Made by a program: the position numbers and the translations under genes. The notes below the pieces were generated by a model. That model saw only the letters and a list, made by a program, of their open reading frames with translations. It ran no database searches and was not told the origin of the DNA. This document shows positions 46,482 through 56,008 of a stretch of DNA of 64,000 nt, piece by piece; within the stretch, counting starts at the first letter, position 1; each line of letters starts with the position of its first letter. Origin of the DNA: Halomonas halocynthiae DSM 14573 (GTDB lineage: Bacteria > Pseudomonadota > Gammaproteobacteria > Pseudomonadales > Halomonadaceae); contig NZ_AUDZ01000013.1 of NCBI RefSeq assembly GCF_000425725.1, positions 248,001 through 312,000 on the forward strand, written 5' to 3'.

Positions 46482-46570
46482 TGGCAATGGTCCTTGGCTC
46501 GTCCTTGAGACGCTTGGGTTGTGTTAGGAAGTGTCTTGGCGCTGGGCTATGAAGCTGGCTGCAGATGCCG

Positions 46571-47878
46571 CTATAGCCAAGTCAGGCCGACGGAAATAAT
46601 GATACCGGTAAACAGCAGCTGGATCAGGCAGAAGCCCATAATGTCTTTGGCCTTGAGTCCGGCAATACCCAGTACGGGTAGTGCCCAGAAGGGCTGCAGC
46701 AGGTTGGTCCAGGCATCACCCCAGGCAACAGCCATGGCAACCCGTGGGATGTCTACGCCTAGTGCTTCGGCGGCGGGCAGCATGACGGGAGCTTGTACAG
46801 CCCACTGGCCACCACCTGAAGGGACGAAAATATTAACGATGCCAGCACTAATAAATGACCAGAACGGTAGGCTGGTTTCTGTTGCAATAGAGACTAGTGC
46901 CGTTGACATGGTTTCGGCCAGGCCCGACTGAACCATGATAGCCATGATGCCAGCATAGAAGGGGAACTGGATGATGATGCCAGCGCCACCTTTGATGCCT
47001 TCATTCAGGGCGTTAAGCAGGCTTTGGGGTGTGCGGTGCAGCACTATGGCTAAGAACAGGAACATGAAGTTGACCACGTTCAGGTTGAGGCCGCCGCCGC
47101 CAACAAAATAGTTGACTAGGTAAAGTAGCCCCGGCACACCGACCAGCAACGCCAGTGTCATGCTATTTTCCAAGCGCTCGGCGGGGCGGGTCAGGCGCTT
47201 ACGCGTTGGCTCGTCATCGTCCAGAAGTGCGGGGTCGATATAGATGCTTTCTTTTTCGCTGGGCAGCATCAATCGGTTAATTAGCGGTACCGCGATGAAC
47301 AAGGCAACCACAATGACGAGATTGAAAAACGAAAAAATGGTCTGGCTGGTGCTGATGACTCCGATTTGTGCCGCAGAAAAGTGGCCATCGGTGGCAATGG
47401 TTAGCGGGATGGAGCCCGCCAGGCCGCCGTGCCACACCAAAAACCCTGAGTAAGCACTGGCGACCAGTAGTCGGTAGTCAACGCGGATCTGCCGAGCTAG
47501 CTCTTTGGCAAATAACGCCCCGACAACCAAGCCGAAGCCCCAGTTGATCCAACTGGCCAGTAACGACACCAGAGTGACCAGCACAATGGCAGCGCCAGCA
47601 TTCTTAGCCAGCCCAGCCAGGCGCTGTAGCAGGCGCTTGACGGGCGGGGAGCTGGCCAGCATGAAGCCAGTGACCAGCACTAATAGCATCTGCATAGAGA
47701 AGCTGAGCAGGCCCCAGAAACCATCGCCCCAGTACTCTAATACTGCTAACGGTGATTGGCGCTCAATGCCTATGGCAGCCGCAGCGGCAATCACCGTTAG
47801 CAGTAATACGAAAACGTAGGGGTCGGGCAGGTAGCGCTCAACCAGTTTGACGGCAGGTCGGGAGATAAGTCTGAGCAT
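46571..47878 (-). CDS. atoE: Short-chain fatty acid transporter, AtoE family
   Basis: A 435-residue membrane protein with about twelve helices. Family landmarks: LPDPYVFVLLLTVIAAAAAIG at the start, ASWINWGFGLVVGALFAKELARQI, GFLVWHGGLAGSIPLTIA and the C-terminal FVPSGGGQWAVQAPVMLPAAEALGVD then WGDAWTNLLQPFWALPVLG. AtoE carries short-chain fatty acids such as acetoacetate or butyrate. AAGGA lies seven bases before the ATG. It follows the MATE gene in the same direction by about 90 bases and precedes the thioesterase gene, a sensible pairing of fatty acid uptake with acyl-CoA release. Confidence 0.9.
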   Translation of the reverse strand: MLRLISRPAVKLVERYLPDPYVFVLLLTVIAAAAAIGIERQSPLAVLEYWGDGFWGLLSFSMQMLLVLVTGFMLASSPPVKRLLQRLAGLAKNAGAAIVLVTLVSLLASWINWGFGLVVGALFAKELARQIRVDYRLLVASAYSGFLVWHGGLAGSIPLTIATDGHFSAAQIGVISTSQTIFSFFNLVIVVALFIAVPLINRLMLPSEKESIYIDPALLDDDEPTRKRLTRPAERLENSMTLALLVGVPGLLYLVNYFVGGGGLNLNVVNFMFLFLAIVLHRTPQSLLNALNEGIKGGAGIIIQFPFYAGIMAIMVQSGLAETMSTALVSIATETSLPFWSFISAGIVNIFVPSGGGQWAVQAPVMLPAAEALGVDIPRVAMAVAWGDAWTNLLQPFWALPVLGIAGLKAKDIMGFCLIQLLFTGIIISVGLTWL

Positions 47879-47970
47879 TTGGGTATCCTTTTTTTTGTTG
47901 AGCCACGTTGTTATCAGCGTTGCTTCAGAGGTTTTACAACTAAACTTTAGGGTGTCAAAGAGCCTTATGA

Positions 47971-49338
47971 TCAGGGCGTGCCAGTGGCTTCGCCGGTGTC
48001 ACCATAGCGGCGGCGCAAGGGCATCAGGTAGGCAACCAGTACTCCCGAGCGGACGATAAAGAACACCATGAAAGATAACCATAGTGCATGGTTGAGTAAG
48101 CCGTCAGCCAGTAACTGCTGGCGGAATAGCCACTGAAATGCCCACCACAGTGTCAAGAATACTGTTAAGCCAATAAATACGCTGTTACGCATCTGTTTGA
48201 TGGCGGTAGCGCCGATAAATACACCGTCAAGCAGATAACTCCAAACGGCAATCAACGGTAGGGCAATCATCCACGGTAGATAGATCGCGGCGGTATCACG
48301 TACAGCATCAAGGCCGGTAAGCAGGGCAATTAGCTCTTGGCCACCAATAAGGAAGGCGAGGGTGGCGAGGCCAGCGGTGATAACGGATAAGAGCGTGGCA
48401 GCGCGAAGGGTGCTGTTGAATATGTGAGGGTTTTGTTTGCCGATGGCTCGGCCAATCAGCGACTCGGTGGCATGAGCAAAGCCGTCCAGGCCATAGGAGG
48501 TTAGCATAATGAACTGTAGCAGCACGGCGTTGGCGGCTAGAACAATATCGCCCTGTGCCGCCCCCTGAGCGGTGAAAAACGCCATGGCAAACAGCAACCC
48601 CAGGGTGCGCACAAATAGATTGGCATTAACGTTGAACAGTTCTGCGTAGGCAGCCAAACGGAGCAGGTGGTGGCGCAAAAAACGGCCTTCGAGACGTTTT
48701 AATTGGCGGCTGATCAGCCATAGGCCAAGTGCTAAGCCGCTATAGTCGGCAATTACAGTGGCCCAGGCCACGCCATTACTCGTCATGCCAAGCCCAATGA
48801 CGAACAGCAGGTCAAACACAATATTGACGCCGTTGGTGAGTAGCATGATGGCCAATGTTACCCGCGAGTTTTGCTGGCCCAGAAACCAGCCGAGAATCGC
48901 ATAGTTGGCCAGCACGGCGGGGGCTGAAAGCAGACGAATACTGGCATATTCGGCGGCCAGCAGAGAGGCCTGCTCACTGCCATCAAGCAGCCATAACCCT
49001 AGGCTAATCAAAGGGCTGCCAGCAATAATCAGCCCTGCCCCTAGCGCTATAGCCAGCAGTAGCGATTGCCCCAGCAGGTTGCGCACGGCTTCGTCGTCAT
49101 CGCGTCCAGCGGCCTGGGAGGTAAGGCCGGTGGTTCCCATGCGTAGAAAGCCAAATCCCCAGAACAGAAAGCTGAATAACGTGGCACCCAGCGTGACGGC
49201 AGCCAGATAATGCGCATCTGGCAGGTGGCCGACAACGGCAGTATCCACCAGCCCCAACAGCGGCACAGTAATATTGGAGAGAATGATGGGCCAAGCCAGT
49301 GTCCACAAACGCCGGTAGCTAGTAGAAGGTTCTGTCAT
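47971..49338 (-). CDS. MATE-family efflux transporter, DinF-like
   Basis: A 455-residue multidrug and toxin extrusion protein with twelve helices in two repeats. The N-terminus TLAWPIILSNITVPLLGLVDTAVVGHLPDAHYLAAVTLG is characteristic of the DinF branch (NorM differs). The second repeat begins around ANAVLLQFIMLTSYGLDGFAHATESLIGRAIG. It exports cationic compounds using Na+ or H+. Its regulation is not visible. Confidence 0.9.
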   Translation of the reverse strand: MTEPSTSYRRLWTLAWPIILSNITVPLLGLVDTAVVGHLPDAHYLAAVTLGATLFSFLFWGFGFLRMGTTGLTSQAAGRDDDEAVRNLLGQSLLLAIALGAGLIIAGSPLISLGLWLLDGSEQASLLAAEYASIRLLSAPAVLANYAILGWFLGQQNSRVTLAIMLLTNGVNIVFDLLFVIGLGMTSNGVAWATVIADYSGLALGLWLISRQLKRLEGRFLRHHLLRLAAYAELFNVNANLFVRTLGLLFAMAFFTAQGAAQGDIVLAANAVLLQFIMLTSYGLDGFAHATESLIGRAIGKQNPHIFNSTLRAATLLSVITAGLATLAFLIGGQELIALLTGLDAVRDTAAIYLPWMIALPLIAVWSYLLDGVFIGATAIKQMRNSVFIGLTVFLTLWWAFQWLFRQQLLADGLLNHALWLSFMVFFIVRSGVLVAYLMPLRRRYGDTGEATGTP

Positions 49339-49386
49339 GAGGCGGGCTTACCATCGCTAATGTGAAGCAGGCTGTTGATGCTGAGA

Positions 49387-49677
<291 letters not shown>

Positions 49678-49706
49678 CTATCAGCGGGAAAAGCTGAGTA
49701 TATTAA

Positions 49707-50186
49707 TCAGGTATTATAATGGCTGCGTAGAGCTTGCGCGACAGCGGGATGCACATGTTTTGATACATCGCCGCCTAGCTTGGCAATTTCACGTACCAGG
49801 GTCGACGAAATGTAAGAATGTTGGGCCTCTGAGGTCAGAAATACCGTCTCTAGCTCGGGCATCTGAGCGCGATTCATGTTGGCTAGCTGCAGCTCGTATT
49901 CGAAGTCAGACGCTGTGCGCAGGCCGCGCAGAATAATATGTGCTTGCTGCTTTTCCATCAGCTCGGTGAGTAATCCCGAAAAGCCAATGACCTCGACGTT
50001 ATCAAGCCCAGCTGTCACTTCGCGGGTTAGCTCGATGCGCGCCGCTAGGCTTAGATTAGGGCTCTTTTCGGGACGTCCGGCAATAGCCACCACCACCCGC
50101 TCAAACAGCCGACTGGCACGGCTGATCATTTCATAATGTCCGTTGGTGATGGGATCAAACGTACCGGGATAGATTGCAGCCTGCAT
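49707..50186 (-). CDS. coaD: Phosphopantetheine adenylyltransferase
   Basis: A 159-residue PPAT, which transfers AMP from ATP to 4'-phosphopantetheine in CoA synthesis. The nucleotidyltransferase motif [21 protein letters not shown] with the TxGH-type site is at the N-terminus. Later blocks are [20 protein letters not shown] and [22 protein letters not shown]. The start and the fabY stop share one base (TGATG), so the two are translationally coupled; coupling CoA and fatty acid synthesis makes functional sense. Confidence 0.97.
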   Translation of the reverse strand: MQAAIYPGTFDPITNGHYEMISRASRLFERVVVAIAGRPEKSPNLSLAARIELTREVTAGLDNVEVIGFSGLLTELMEKQQAHIILRGLRTASDFEYELQLANMNRAQMPELETVFLTSEAQHSYISSTLVREIAKLGGDVSKHVHPAVAQALRSHYNT

Positions 50187-52153
50187 CAGGGCTCCTTCGT
50201 ATGATCACTAGAGCGGTTATCAGAATGCGCATCAAGGTCTTCTTGGCCGTCATTAAGTCGACCGAAGGGGTTGTCGACCGTCATGGCGACGGGGTTGGCA
50301 TAGCCGGGGATGTGTACAGCATCAGCCTCTACTCTAAGCTCAGGCCCCTCCAGCACGCCGTCACCAAAGCGGTAGCGCGGCGCAAAGTAGCCTTGGTCAG
50401 CGCGCTGGTGATAAGCCGCCGCTGCTTGGCGTGTGGTTGCGCGGCGCTGACGCCATGCCTCCATTGCCGGTTTGCCATGACGCTTCGTCATTAAGCGTTC
50501 GGTAACATCAGGGGACAGCACCACGCCAGTAGCATTATTACCGCCAAATCCTTTGGCATTAATGAACGATGCATCGCCACGGAAAGCCAGCGGCTCTTGG
50601 AAAAAACGCAGGCGCTGAGCGTGCACGTCGTCGGCTACGTCATCCAGCGTAGGAATGCCGGGCAACAGGTCATGCTGAAAGCTGCTCAAGGCGCTGACTA
50701 GCTGGTCGCCTGCGGCGCTACCCTGGGAGTGGCCAATAAACGCTTTTATGGCTACGACGGGCCATTGTTCGATCCCGTGGGCCTTAGCGACCTGGTCGAA
50801 CACGTGAGACTCGGTTTCACGGTTCTTCGGCGTGCTGGTGCCATGGGCGTGTAAAAAGGTGCGTTCGCGTAGGGAGTGACTGCCGAGTAAGTCGCGCACT
50901 AGAGCTGCGGCTTTATTCAGCGTGATGTAGTTACCGATGCCAGGGGCTGAGATTGAGCGTTTCCAGCCATCAGCATTGACGAATACGTTTGGCACACTGC
51001 CGAGAATGTCGGCCCCTACTTCTAGCGCTAAGGCATCGTCCATCAACATGATGAACTGGCTGGCTTCGCCCATGGTGAAGCCACAATTACGAGCAAAAGG
51101 ACGGCTGGCGCGCTGGTAGTCGGCGTCGGTCAGGCACTCTAGTGCGTCGAGTGTCTTGAGGCTGTCGTCATCGGCCAGTGCGCCCATGGCGCGAAAACCT
51201 TCGACAACTTCTGGGGTAATCGGCGCGTCAGCGGTGCCAACCATGACGATACGACGACGACCCGAGCGGATATCATCAACACCCAAGCGCAGGTTGTACA
51301 AAAAGCTGGCACACGCGCCTAACGCCGCACCAGTGGCGCCTACACTGCCCAGCACATAAGCATTCAGGAAGTCAGCGGGCATTTGGCCGTAGCCCAGTGG
51401 CATCTGTTTTGAGGTGGCACGCTTGCCATCAGCAAAGCTTTTGAGCAGCCCGCCCCAGCCGGGCTCATCCATCTGTCCAATGGAGTTGCCTGCATAAACA
51501 GCGACTTGGTCGGGGTCGAGCCGATCAATCAGCGATTCCCAGCTCAAACCGCTGTCGTTGAGACAGTCGCTGGCGGCAAAAACCGACATCGCCAGCCCGC
51601 GCGGGTGATGCACGCTGTGGTAGAGCGTTTCGGGAGCGAAACCGCTGGGTAGTTGGCCTGCCGTGCGTACTCTTGCGTGGCGGGCGTCGGGCAGCATTAC
51701 GCTCATTTCACTGGCGGGTACTGTGACTTCCAGAGTTTTGCGGTCAACTTCCTGCACCTGCCAGTCGGCGGGCAGTGACTCGGGAAGTTGACGACGCGAG
51801 AGACGAAACGTGAGTGGTTGCTCAAGAGCCAGACTGGCACGACGATTGGCTGGCAACCCTTCATCGTTGAAACGTGGGTCTTCAATACGACGAATCAACG
51901 TGTGGTTGAGCACCTGCTGGCAGGTCTGTTCCGCCAGAGAGGTTACGTCAAGTGAGCAGCCGTTAGCATCACGCCATTGGCCGTCATCACCTACGCTGGC
52001 TAGTCGCATCATAGCGGCCAAGCCCAATAATGTGCGGGTCTGGATATCGTCGGGCAGGGCGCTGAGCACGGTACGGCGAAACGCTTGATGCCCAGAAGTG
52101 CGGCCGGCGGGATTGATGCCGCCCATGCCTACGATCACCGGTAAATGTGACAA
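50186..52153 (-). CDS. fabY: FabY-type beta-ketoacyl-ACP synthase
   Basis: A 655-residue ketosynthase-like protein resembling FabY of Pseudomonas aeruginosa, which primes fatty acid synthesis by condensing acetyl-CoA with malonyl-ACP in place of FabH. The start [24 protein letters not shown], catalytic Cys in [20 protein letters not shown], first His in [20 protein letters not shown] and second His in [21 protein letters not shown] fit a KAS-type active site. I choose the TTG at 52153, since GAGGA lies seven bases upstream and the aligned FabY start is at this point; a longer frame from a TTG at 52174 is possible. Coupled to coaD. Confidence 0.87.
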   Translation of the reverse strand: MSHLPVIVGMGGINPAGRTSGHQAFRRTVLSALPDDIQTRTLLGLAAMMRLASVGDDGQWRDANGCSLDVTSLAEQTCQQVLNHTLIRRIEDPRFNDEGLPANRRASLALEQPLTFRLSRRQLPESLPADWQVQEVDRKTLEVTVPASEMSVMLPDARHARVRTAGQLPSGFAPETLYHSVHHPRGLAMSVFAASDCLNDSGLSWESLIDRLDPDQVAVYAGNSIGQMDEPGWGGLLKSFADGKRATSKQMPLGYGQMPADFLNAYVLGSVGATGAALGACASFLYNLRLGVDDIRSGRRRIVMVGTADAPITPEVVEGFRAMGALADDDSLKTLDALECLTDADYQRASRPFARNCGFTMGEASQFIMLMDDALALEVGADILGSVPNVFVNADGWKRSISAPGIGNYITLNKAAALVRDLLGSHSLRERTFLHAHGTSTPKNRETESHVFDQVAKAHGIEQWPVVAIKAFIGHSQGSAAGDQLVSALSSFQHDLLPGIPTLDDVADDVHAQRLRFFQEPLAFRGDASFINAKGFGGNNATGVVLSPDVTERLMTKRHGKPAMEAWRQRRATTRQAAAAYHQRADQGYFAPRYRFGDGVLEGPELRVEADAVHIPGYANPVAMTVDNPFGRLNDGQEDLDAHSDNRSSDHTKEP

Positions 52154-52332
52154 GCCGGAGTCCTCATTGTGCAATGTAATGCGATTGGGAGTCGATGATA
52201 TATCTCAAAGCAGGATAGGGATCATAGCACTTGGGTTGGTGTGGCGTCATTGACCACCGCAGACTGATGGCTCGCTAGTGGTAGAATGTGCCGTTTTAGC
52301 CATGAAATACACTTTTTCACGAGCCTGTAACC

Positions 52333-53028
52333 ATGATGCCTGACACTTCACGGCGCGTTTTAAGTGCCCAGACAGCGCCGCACCAGGATCTTTCCCGTCG
52401 CGTGGGTCGTGCCTTGCAATACCCGCTGCGTAAGCCTGTTGCTGAGCACACCCGAATAGCCTTTGAACAGGCGGATGCGTGGCGATGCCGGCACCTTGAA
52501 TCGCCGCTGATCATTGATGCAGGTTGTGGTGTTGGGCTGTCTACGCGCCACTTGGCTAGGCGTTTTCCTGACAACATTGTGATTGGTATAGACCGTAGTG
52601 CCGACCGGCTGTCTCGTGATCATGGAGAACTGCCGGCCAATGCGTTGTTGGTGCGCGCAGATTTGATCGATTTCTGGCGTTTGGCGCTGGCTGGGGGGTG
52701 GCAGCCGCAGCGCCATTATCTGCTTTATCCGAACCCTTACCCGAAGCCCGGGCATTTTAAGATGCGCTGGCCTGGGCATCCGGTATTTCCGGCTATTGCG
52801 GCACTGGGGGGGCAACTGGAGCTGCGCTCTAATTGGAAAATCTACGTTCAAGAGTTTGCTCTAGCGTTGTATCAGGTTGCTGGCATTGAAGTGGATGTTG
52901 AGGAGTATCAGCCTGAGAATGACTTTTTGACGCCCTTCGAGGCGAAATATCATCGCAGCGGTCAGCCGTTATGGCGGCTGGTGGCGACATTGCCGTATCG
53001 TCCTGGTCTGCTACCGATTGACCGATAG
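52333..53028 (+). CDS. TrmB-like SAM-dependent methyltransferase
   Basis: A 231-residue class I methyltransferase. The AdoMet site IIDAGCGVGLSTRHLARRFPDNIVIGID is near residues 60-86. LYPNPYPKPGHFKMRWPGHPVFP near residue 137-160 corresponds to the PDPW-type segment of tRNA m7G46 methyltransferase TrmB, but with several replaced residues. It is probably a second TrmB-like enzyme, or a paralogue with altered target. Divergent from fabY; followed by the PACE gene in the same direction. Confidence 0.75.
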   Translation: MMPDTSRRVLSAQTAPHQDLSRRVGRALQYPLRKPVAEHTRIAFEQADAWRCRHLESPLIIDAGCGVGLSTRHLARRFPDNIVIGIDRSADRLSRDHGELPANALLVRADLIDFWRLALAGGWQPQRHYLLYPNPYPKPGHFKMRWPGHPVFPAIAALGGQLELRSNWKIYVQEFALALYQVAGIEVDVEEYQPENDFLTPFEAKYHRSGQPLWRLVATLPYRPGLLPIDR

Positions 53029-53092
53029 CGTCGCCAAAAAATAAGGCATTGCCCAAAAGCGTGATGTGTATCTGATGGTGGAGAGGTAAGCG

Positions 53093-53512
53093 ATGCGTAC
53101 TTGGAAAGAGCGGGTTGTTCATATGTCGTTGTTTGAGTTGGGTGGCCTGCTCATTGTGACACCGCTGGCCAGCTGGTTGAGTGGCCATGGCCTGTTGGAA
53201 ATTGGGGGGCTGGCGGCAGTAATTGCCACTATGGCTATGTTATGGAATCTGGTTTGGAATCGGATTTTTGACCTCTGGGTGCCCAGCCGTCGCCGTACGT
53301 TGAGACAGCGTTTCGCTCAGGCGATGGGTTTCGAGCTGGGACTGTTAGTGACTACGCTGCCGCTAATTGCCTGGTGGCTTGAAATTGGCCTACTTGATGC
53401 CTTTGTGATGGATATTGGCTTTATGATCTTTTTCTTACTTTATGCCATGGGGTTCAATACGCTGTTTGACCATCTGATGTTACGACTGCTGGCAGCAAGG
53501 AGCTCTGTATGA
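53093..53512 (+). CDS. PACE-family efflux transporter
   Basis: A 139-residue protein with four helices in two bacterial transmembrane pair repeats, as in AceI. Family-conserved positions appear in ERVVHMSLFELGGLLIVTP (Glu of the first helix), WNLVWNRIFD, then HMSLFE-like repeat FAQAMGFELGLLVTTLPLIAWW and YAMGFNTLFDHLM. PACE proteins export chlorhexidine and other biocides with protons. GAGAGGTAAGC precedes the ATG. Its stop overlaps the SMR start by 4 bases. Confidence 0.9.
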   Translation: MRTWKERVVHMSLFELGGLLIVTPLASWLSGHGLLEIGGLAAVIATMAMLWNLVWNRIFDLWVPSRRRTLRQRFAQAMGFELGLLVTTLPLIAWWLEIGLLDAFVMDIGFMIFFLLYAMGFNTLFDHLMLRLLAARSSV

Positions 53513-53838
53513 GTTATGTATATTTGGCTGTGGCGATTGTGGCTGAAGTGTTTGCTACCTCGGCACTTAAATCTTCCATGGGTTTTACAAGGCTGTGGCC
53601 AAGCTTGATGGTAGTGGCAGGTTACGGGCTAGCATTTTATATGTTGTCGCTGGTACTGCGCAGCCTGCCGGTAGGCGTGGCATACGCCATCTGGGCTGGG
53701 CTGGGTATTGTGCTGGTCACTATGGTGGGGGTCGTGGTGTATGGCGAGAGGCCCGATCTGCCAGCAATATTAGGTATGGCGATGATTGTTGGCGGCGTGT
53801 TGATCATTCAGCTGTGGTCGACCGTGTCGCCCCACTGA
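53509..53838 (+). CDS. Small multidrug resistance (SMR) efflux protein
   Basis: A 109-residue EmrE/QacE-type protein with four helices. The essential Glu is in the first helix (YLAVAIVAEVFATSALKSS, near residue 14). The signature continues LPVGVAYAIWAGLGIVLVTMVG. SMR proteins work as dimers to export quaternary cations with protons. It overlaps the PACE gene (ATGA), so two unrelated small proton-driven pumps form one unit. Confidence 0.93.
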   Translation: MSYVYLAVAIVAEVFATSALKSSMGFTRLWPSLMVVAGYGLAFYMLSLVLRSLPVGVAYAIWAGLGIVLVTMVGVVVYGERPDLPAILGMAMIVGGVLIIQLWSTVSPH

Positions 53839-53977
53839 GCGTTTTCAGAGTCGAAACGTGCCGGTGGTGCAGGTAAACTGTGGGCGTTATAAGGACACTT
53901 TTGCCGAGCGCTCGGTGATGATCATCATGGCGTTACGCTATTGCCTATCTAACTCTCATGCTCGGACAGGATGCCCC

Positions 53978-55429
53978 ATGCTATTTCGCCCGCTGTTGGT
54001 GTGTTTTTTTCTCTTGTTGTGGCTTCCCATTGCTGCATTGGCCAGTGGCTTTCCATCGCTAGCAACCCTGCAAAGTGAGGGGTTTCAGATCGGCGCAGAG
54101 GCTCGTCTACTGCCTGTGGGCAACGACCCGAGCCGTATCCTGGGCAGTATGTCGCCTGCTCGTGAGCTGTCTCCAGCGTCAGTTACCAAGGTTTACACTG
54201 CCGCCGCGGTGTTAGACAAATTCGGCCCACAGCACCGCTTTACTACTCGTCTGATGAGCCAAGCTAAACCCGATGCCAATGGCGTGCTGATAGGGGACTT
54301 GGTATTTGATGGCGGCGGCGACCCGGGCTTTACCAGCGAAGACCTGTGGCGACTGGCTCAACGGCTGCATGAGGCCGGTGTGCGTCAGGTTGACGGGCGG
54401 TTAATTATCAGCCAGTGGCGTTTTGGCCCAGTAAAGTGTCTGACAACTGACCGTTGCCGTGTGTCTGAGCGCTCTGATAATGCGTATAGCGCGTTGCTTA
54501 GCTCAGTTGGCGTTAACTATGGCAGTTGGTGTGTCGCGGTTGCGCCAGCAGAGCAGGCTGGCCAGCCTGCTCGCGTTGTCGGCTGTGACAGCAAGGTGGC
54601 GTTGCCGCGCATTGAAAATAGTGTCACGACTCAAGCCGCCAATGGCGGTACAGAGTTGTCAGCGCGCCGTGTGAGTGATGTCAATGGTGACGTGCTGCAG
54701 GTATCGGGAAAGATTTCTACCAACGCCTATCCACGACAGCTTTACCGCGCCAGTTCAGACCCTGCTGCCCAGACTGGCGAGTTGTTGCTGGATATGCTGA
54801 CTCAGTCAGGCATCAGTGTGCGTGATGGCTACGCTATCAGCACCCTTCAGCCCGTCAGCGGCTCACACCAGCTGGCGGCGGTTGATGGTAAACCGTTGCA
54901 GGAAGGGCTGCTGCGCATGCTGAACTACTCCAACAATTTCATGGCCGATATGATGGCGTTGAACCTGGTGGATAGCCCAAGGCCCGATCTTGCTCAGGCC
55001 GGAGCTGCCGTTAGCGCCTTTGCACACAGCTTGCCAGGCCAAGGGCCGCTCAGGTTAGACAGCGGTAGCGGCCTGACCACCACCAACCGCGTGACCGCCG
55101 CTGGTACCAACGTACTGCTGGAGGGCATGTTTCAACGCTCCTCTCTGTTTCCCAGCTTCGTGGCAGGCCTGCAGTCGCCAGAAAATGGCGTGATGCGCTT
55201 TATTCGTCGTGGTTCGCCAACCTTCCAGAACAACGTCATGATTAAGACCGGCACCCTCAGTCAGCCAGTTACTGTGCGTGCCATGACGGGCTATTTCCGG
55301 ACTCGCACGAATCGTTGGGGCGTGTTTACGGTGCTGGTTAATGGCACAGCATCTACGCCCTACCTGAGCTGGACCCGAGTGGTTGATAGCATTGCCGCTG
55401 ACCTTGAGCCGATGATAAATGCGAACTGA
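53978..55429 (+). CDS. dacB: D-alanyl-D-alanine carboxypeptidase, PBP4 (DacB) type
   Basis: A 483-residue periplasmic penicillin-binding protein with signal peptide (residues 1-24, ending ALAS). The serine box SVTK is at residues 68-71, the SNN motif near 318-320 and KTG near 423-425, so the active site is complete. DacB-type enzymes remove terminal D-Ala and have endopeptidase activity in cell-wall turnover. The ATG at 53978 is preceded by AGGA at good spacing; the 40-residue longer frame is rejected. It is followed by dgkA in the same direction after 33 bases. Confidence 0.93.
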   Translation: MLFRPLLVCFFLLLWLPIAALASGFPSLATLQSEGFQIGAEARLLPVGNDPSRILGSMSPARELSPASVTKVYTAAAVLDKFGPQHRFTTRLMSQAKPDANGVLIGDLVFDGGGDPGFTSEDLWRLAQRLHEAGVRQVDGRLIISQWRFGPVKCLTTDRCRVSERSDNAYSALLSSVGVNYGSWCVAVAPAEQAGQPARVVGCDSKVALPRIENSVTTQAANGGTELSARRVSDVNGDVLQVSGKISTNAYPRQLYRASSDPAAQTGELLLDMLTQSGISVRDGYAISTLQPVSGSHQLAAVDGKPLQEGLLRMLNYSNNFMADMMALNLVDSPRPDLAQAGAAVSAFAHSLPGQGPLRLDSGSGLTTTNRVTAAGTNVLLEGMFQRSSLFPSFVAGLQSPENGVMRFIRRGSPTFQNNVMIKTGTLSQPVTVRAMTGYFRTRTNRWGVFTVLVNGTASTPYLSWTRVVDSIAADLEPMINAN

Positions 55430-55462
55430 TAACCGTTTTAGGGCAATGCAAGGAGAGTACGT

Positions 55463-55855
55463 ATGACGCCTGATAAGCAACCTCGTGCCAGTAGCACGGG
55501 CGTTAGCCACTTGGTTAACTCCACTCGCTATTCGTTTAAAGGGCTGCGAGCCGCATTTCGTGATGAAGCCGCTTTTCGTCAGGAACTGTCGTTATGCGTA
55601 ATTTTGCTGCCGCTGGCGGTATGGCTGGGTCGTGAACCGCTGGAATGGATTGCACTAATCGGTAGTTGCCTGCTGGTACTGATTGTTGAGCTGCTCAACA
55701 GTGCCGTAGAGAACGTCGTGGACCGCATCGGCCCTGAGCACCATGAACTTTCTGGACGCGCCAAGGATATTGGCTCAGCCGCGGTGATGCTGGCGTTGTG
55801 TATTGCGGGGCTGACCTGGGGCTTGCTGCTGTGGGCACGCCTAGCAGGAGGTTAG
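55463..55855 (+). CDS. dgkA: Diacylglycerol kinase
   Basis: A 130-residue membrane kinase that recycles diacylglycerol from lipid turnover to phosphatidic acid. The DgkA core is clear: RYSFKGLRAAFRDEAAFRQEL, three hydrophobic helices, and the catalytic VELLNSAVENVVDRIGPEHHELSGRAKDIGSAAV. AAGGAG precedes the ATG. About 150 bases then separate it from glnE; this gap contains no recognisable element. Confidence 0.96.
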   Translation: MTPDKQPRASSTGVSHLVNSTRYSFKGLRAAFRDEAAFRQELSLCVILLPLAVWLGREPLEWIALIGSCLLVLIVELLNSAVENVVDRIGPEHHELSGRAKDIGSAAVMLALCIAGLTWGLLLWARLAGG

Positions 55856-56008
55856 CCCGTTTGATAAGCGAAGCAGAGGTGCACTAACGCCTGAACTTAC
55901 GCGACCCAGGCAGGCTAAGCGCCTGATGCTTATCGCTTGCTTTGGCTGGCCGTTCGCGCCTGTGCTTGGGTATGCTGAGGTTGTTTTCCTTCTGCAAGCG
56001 AGCTCCCC

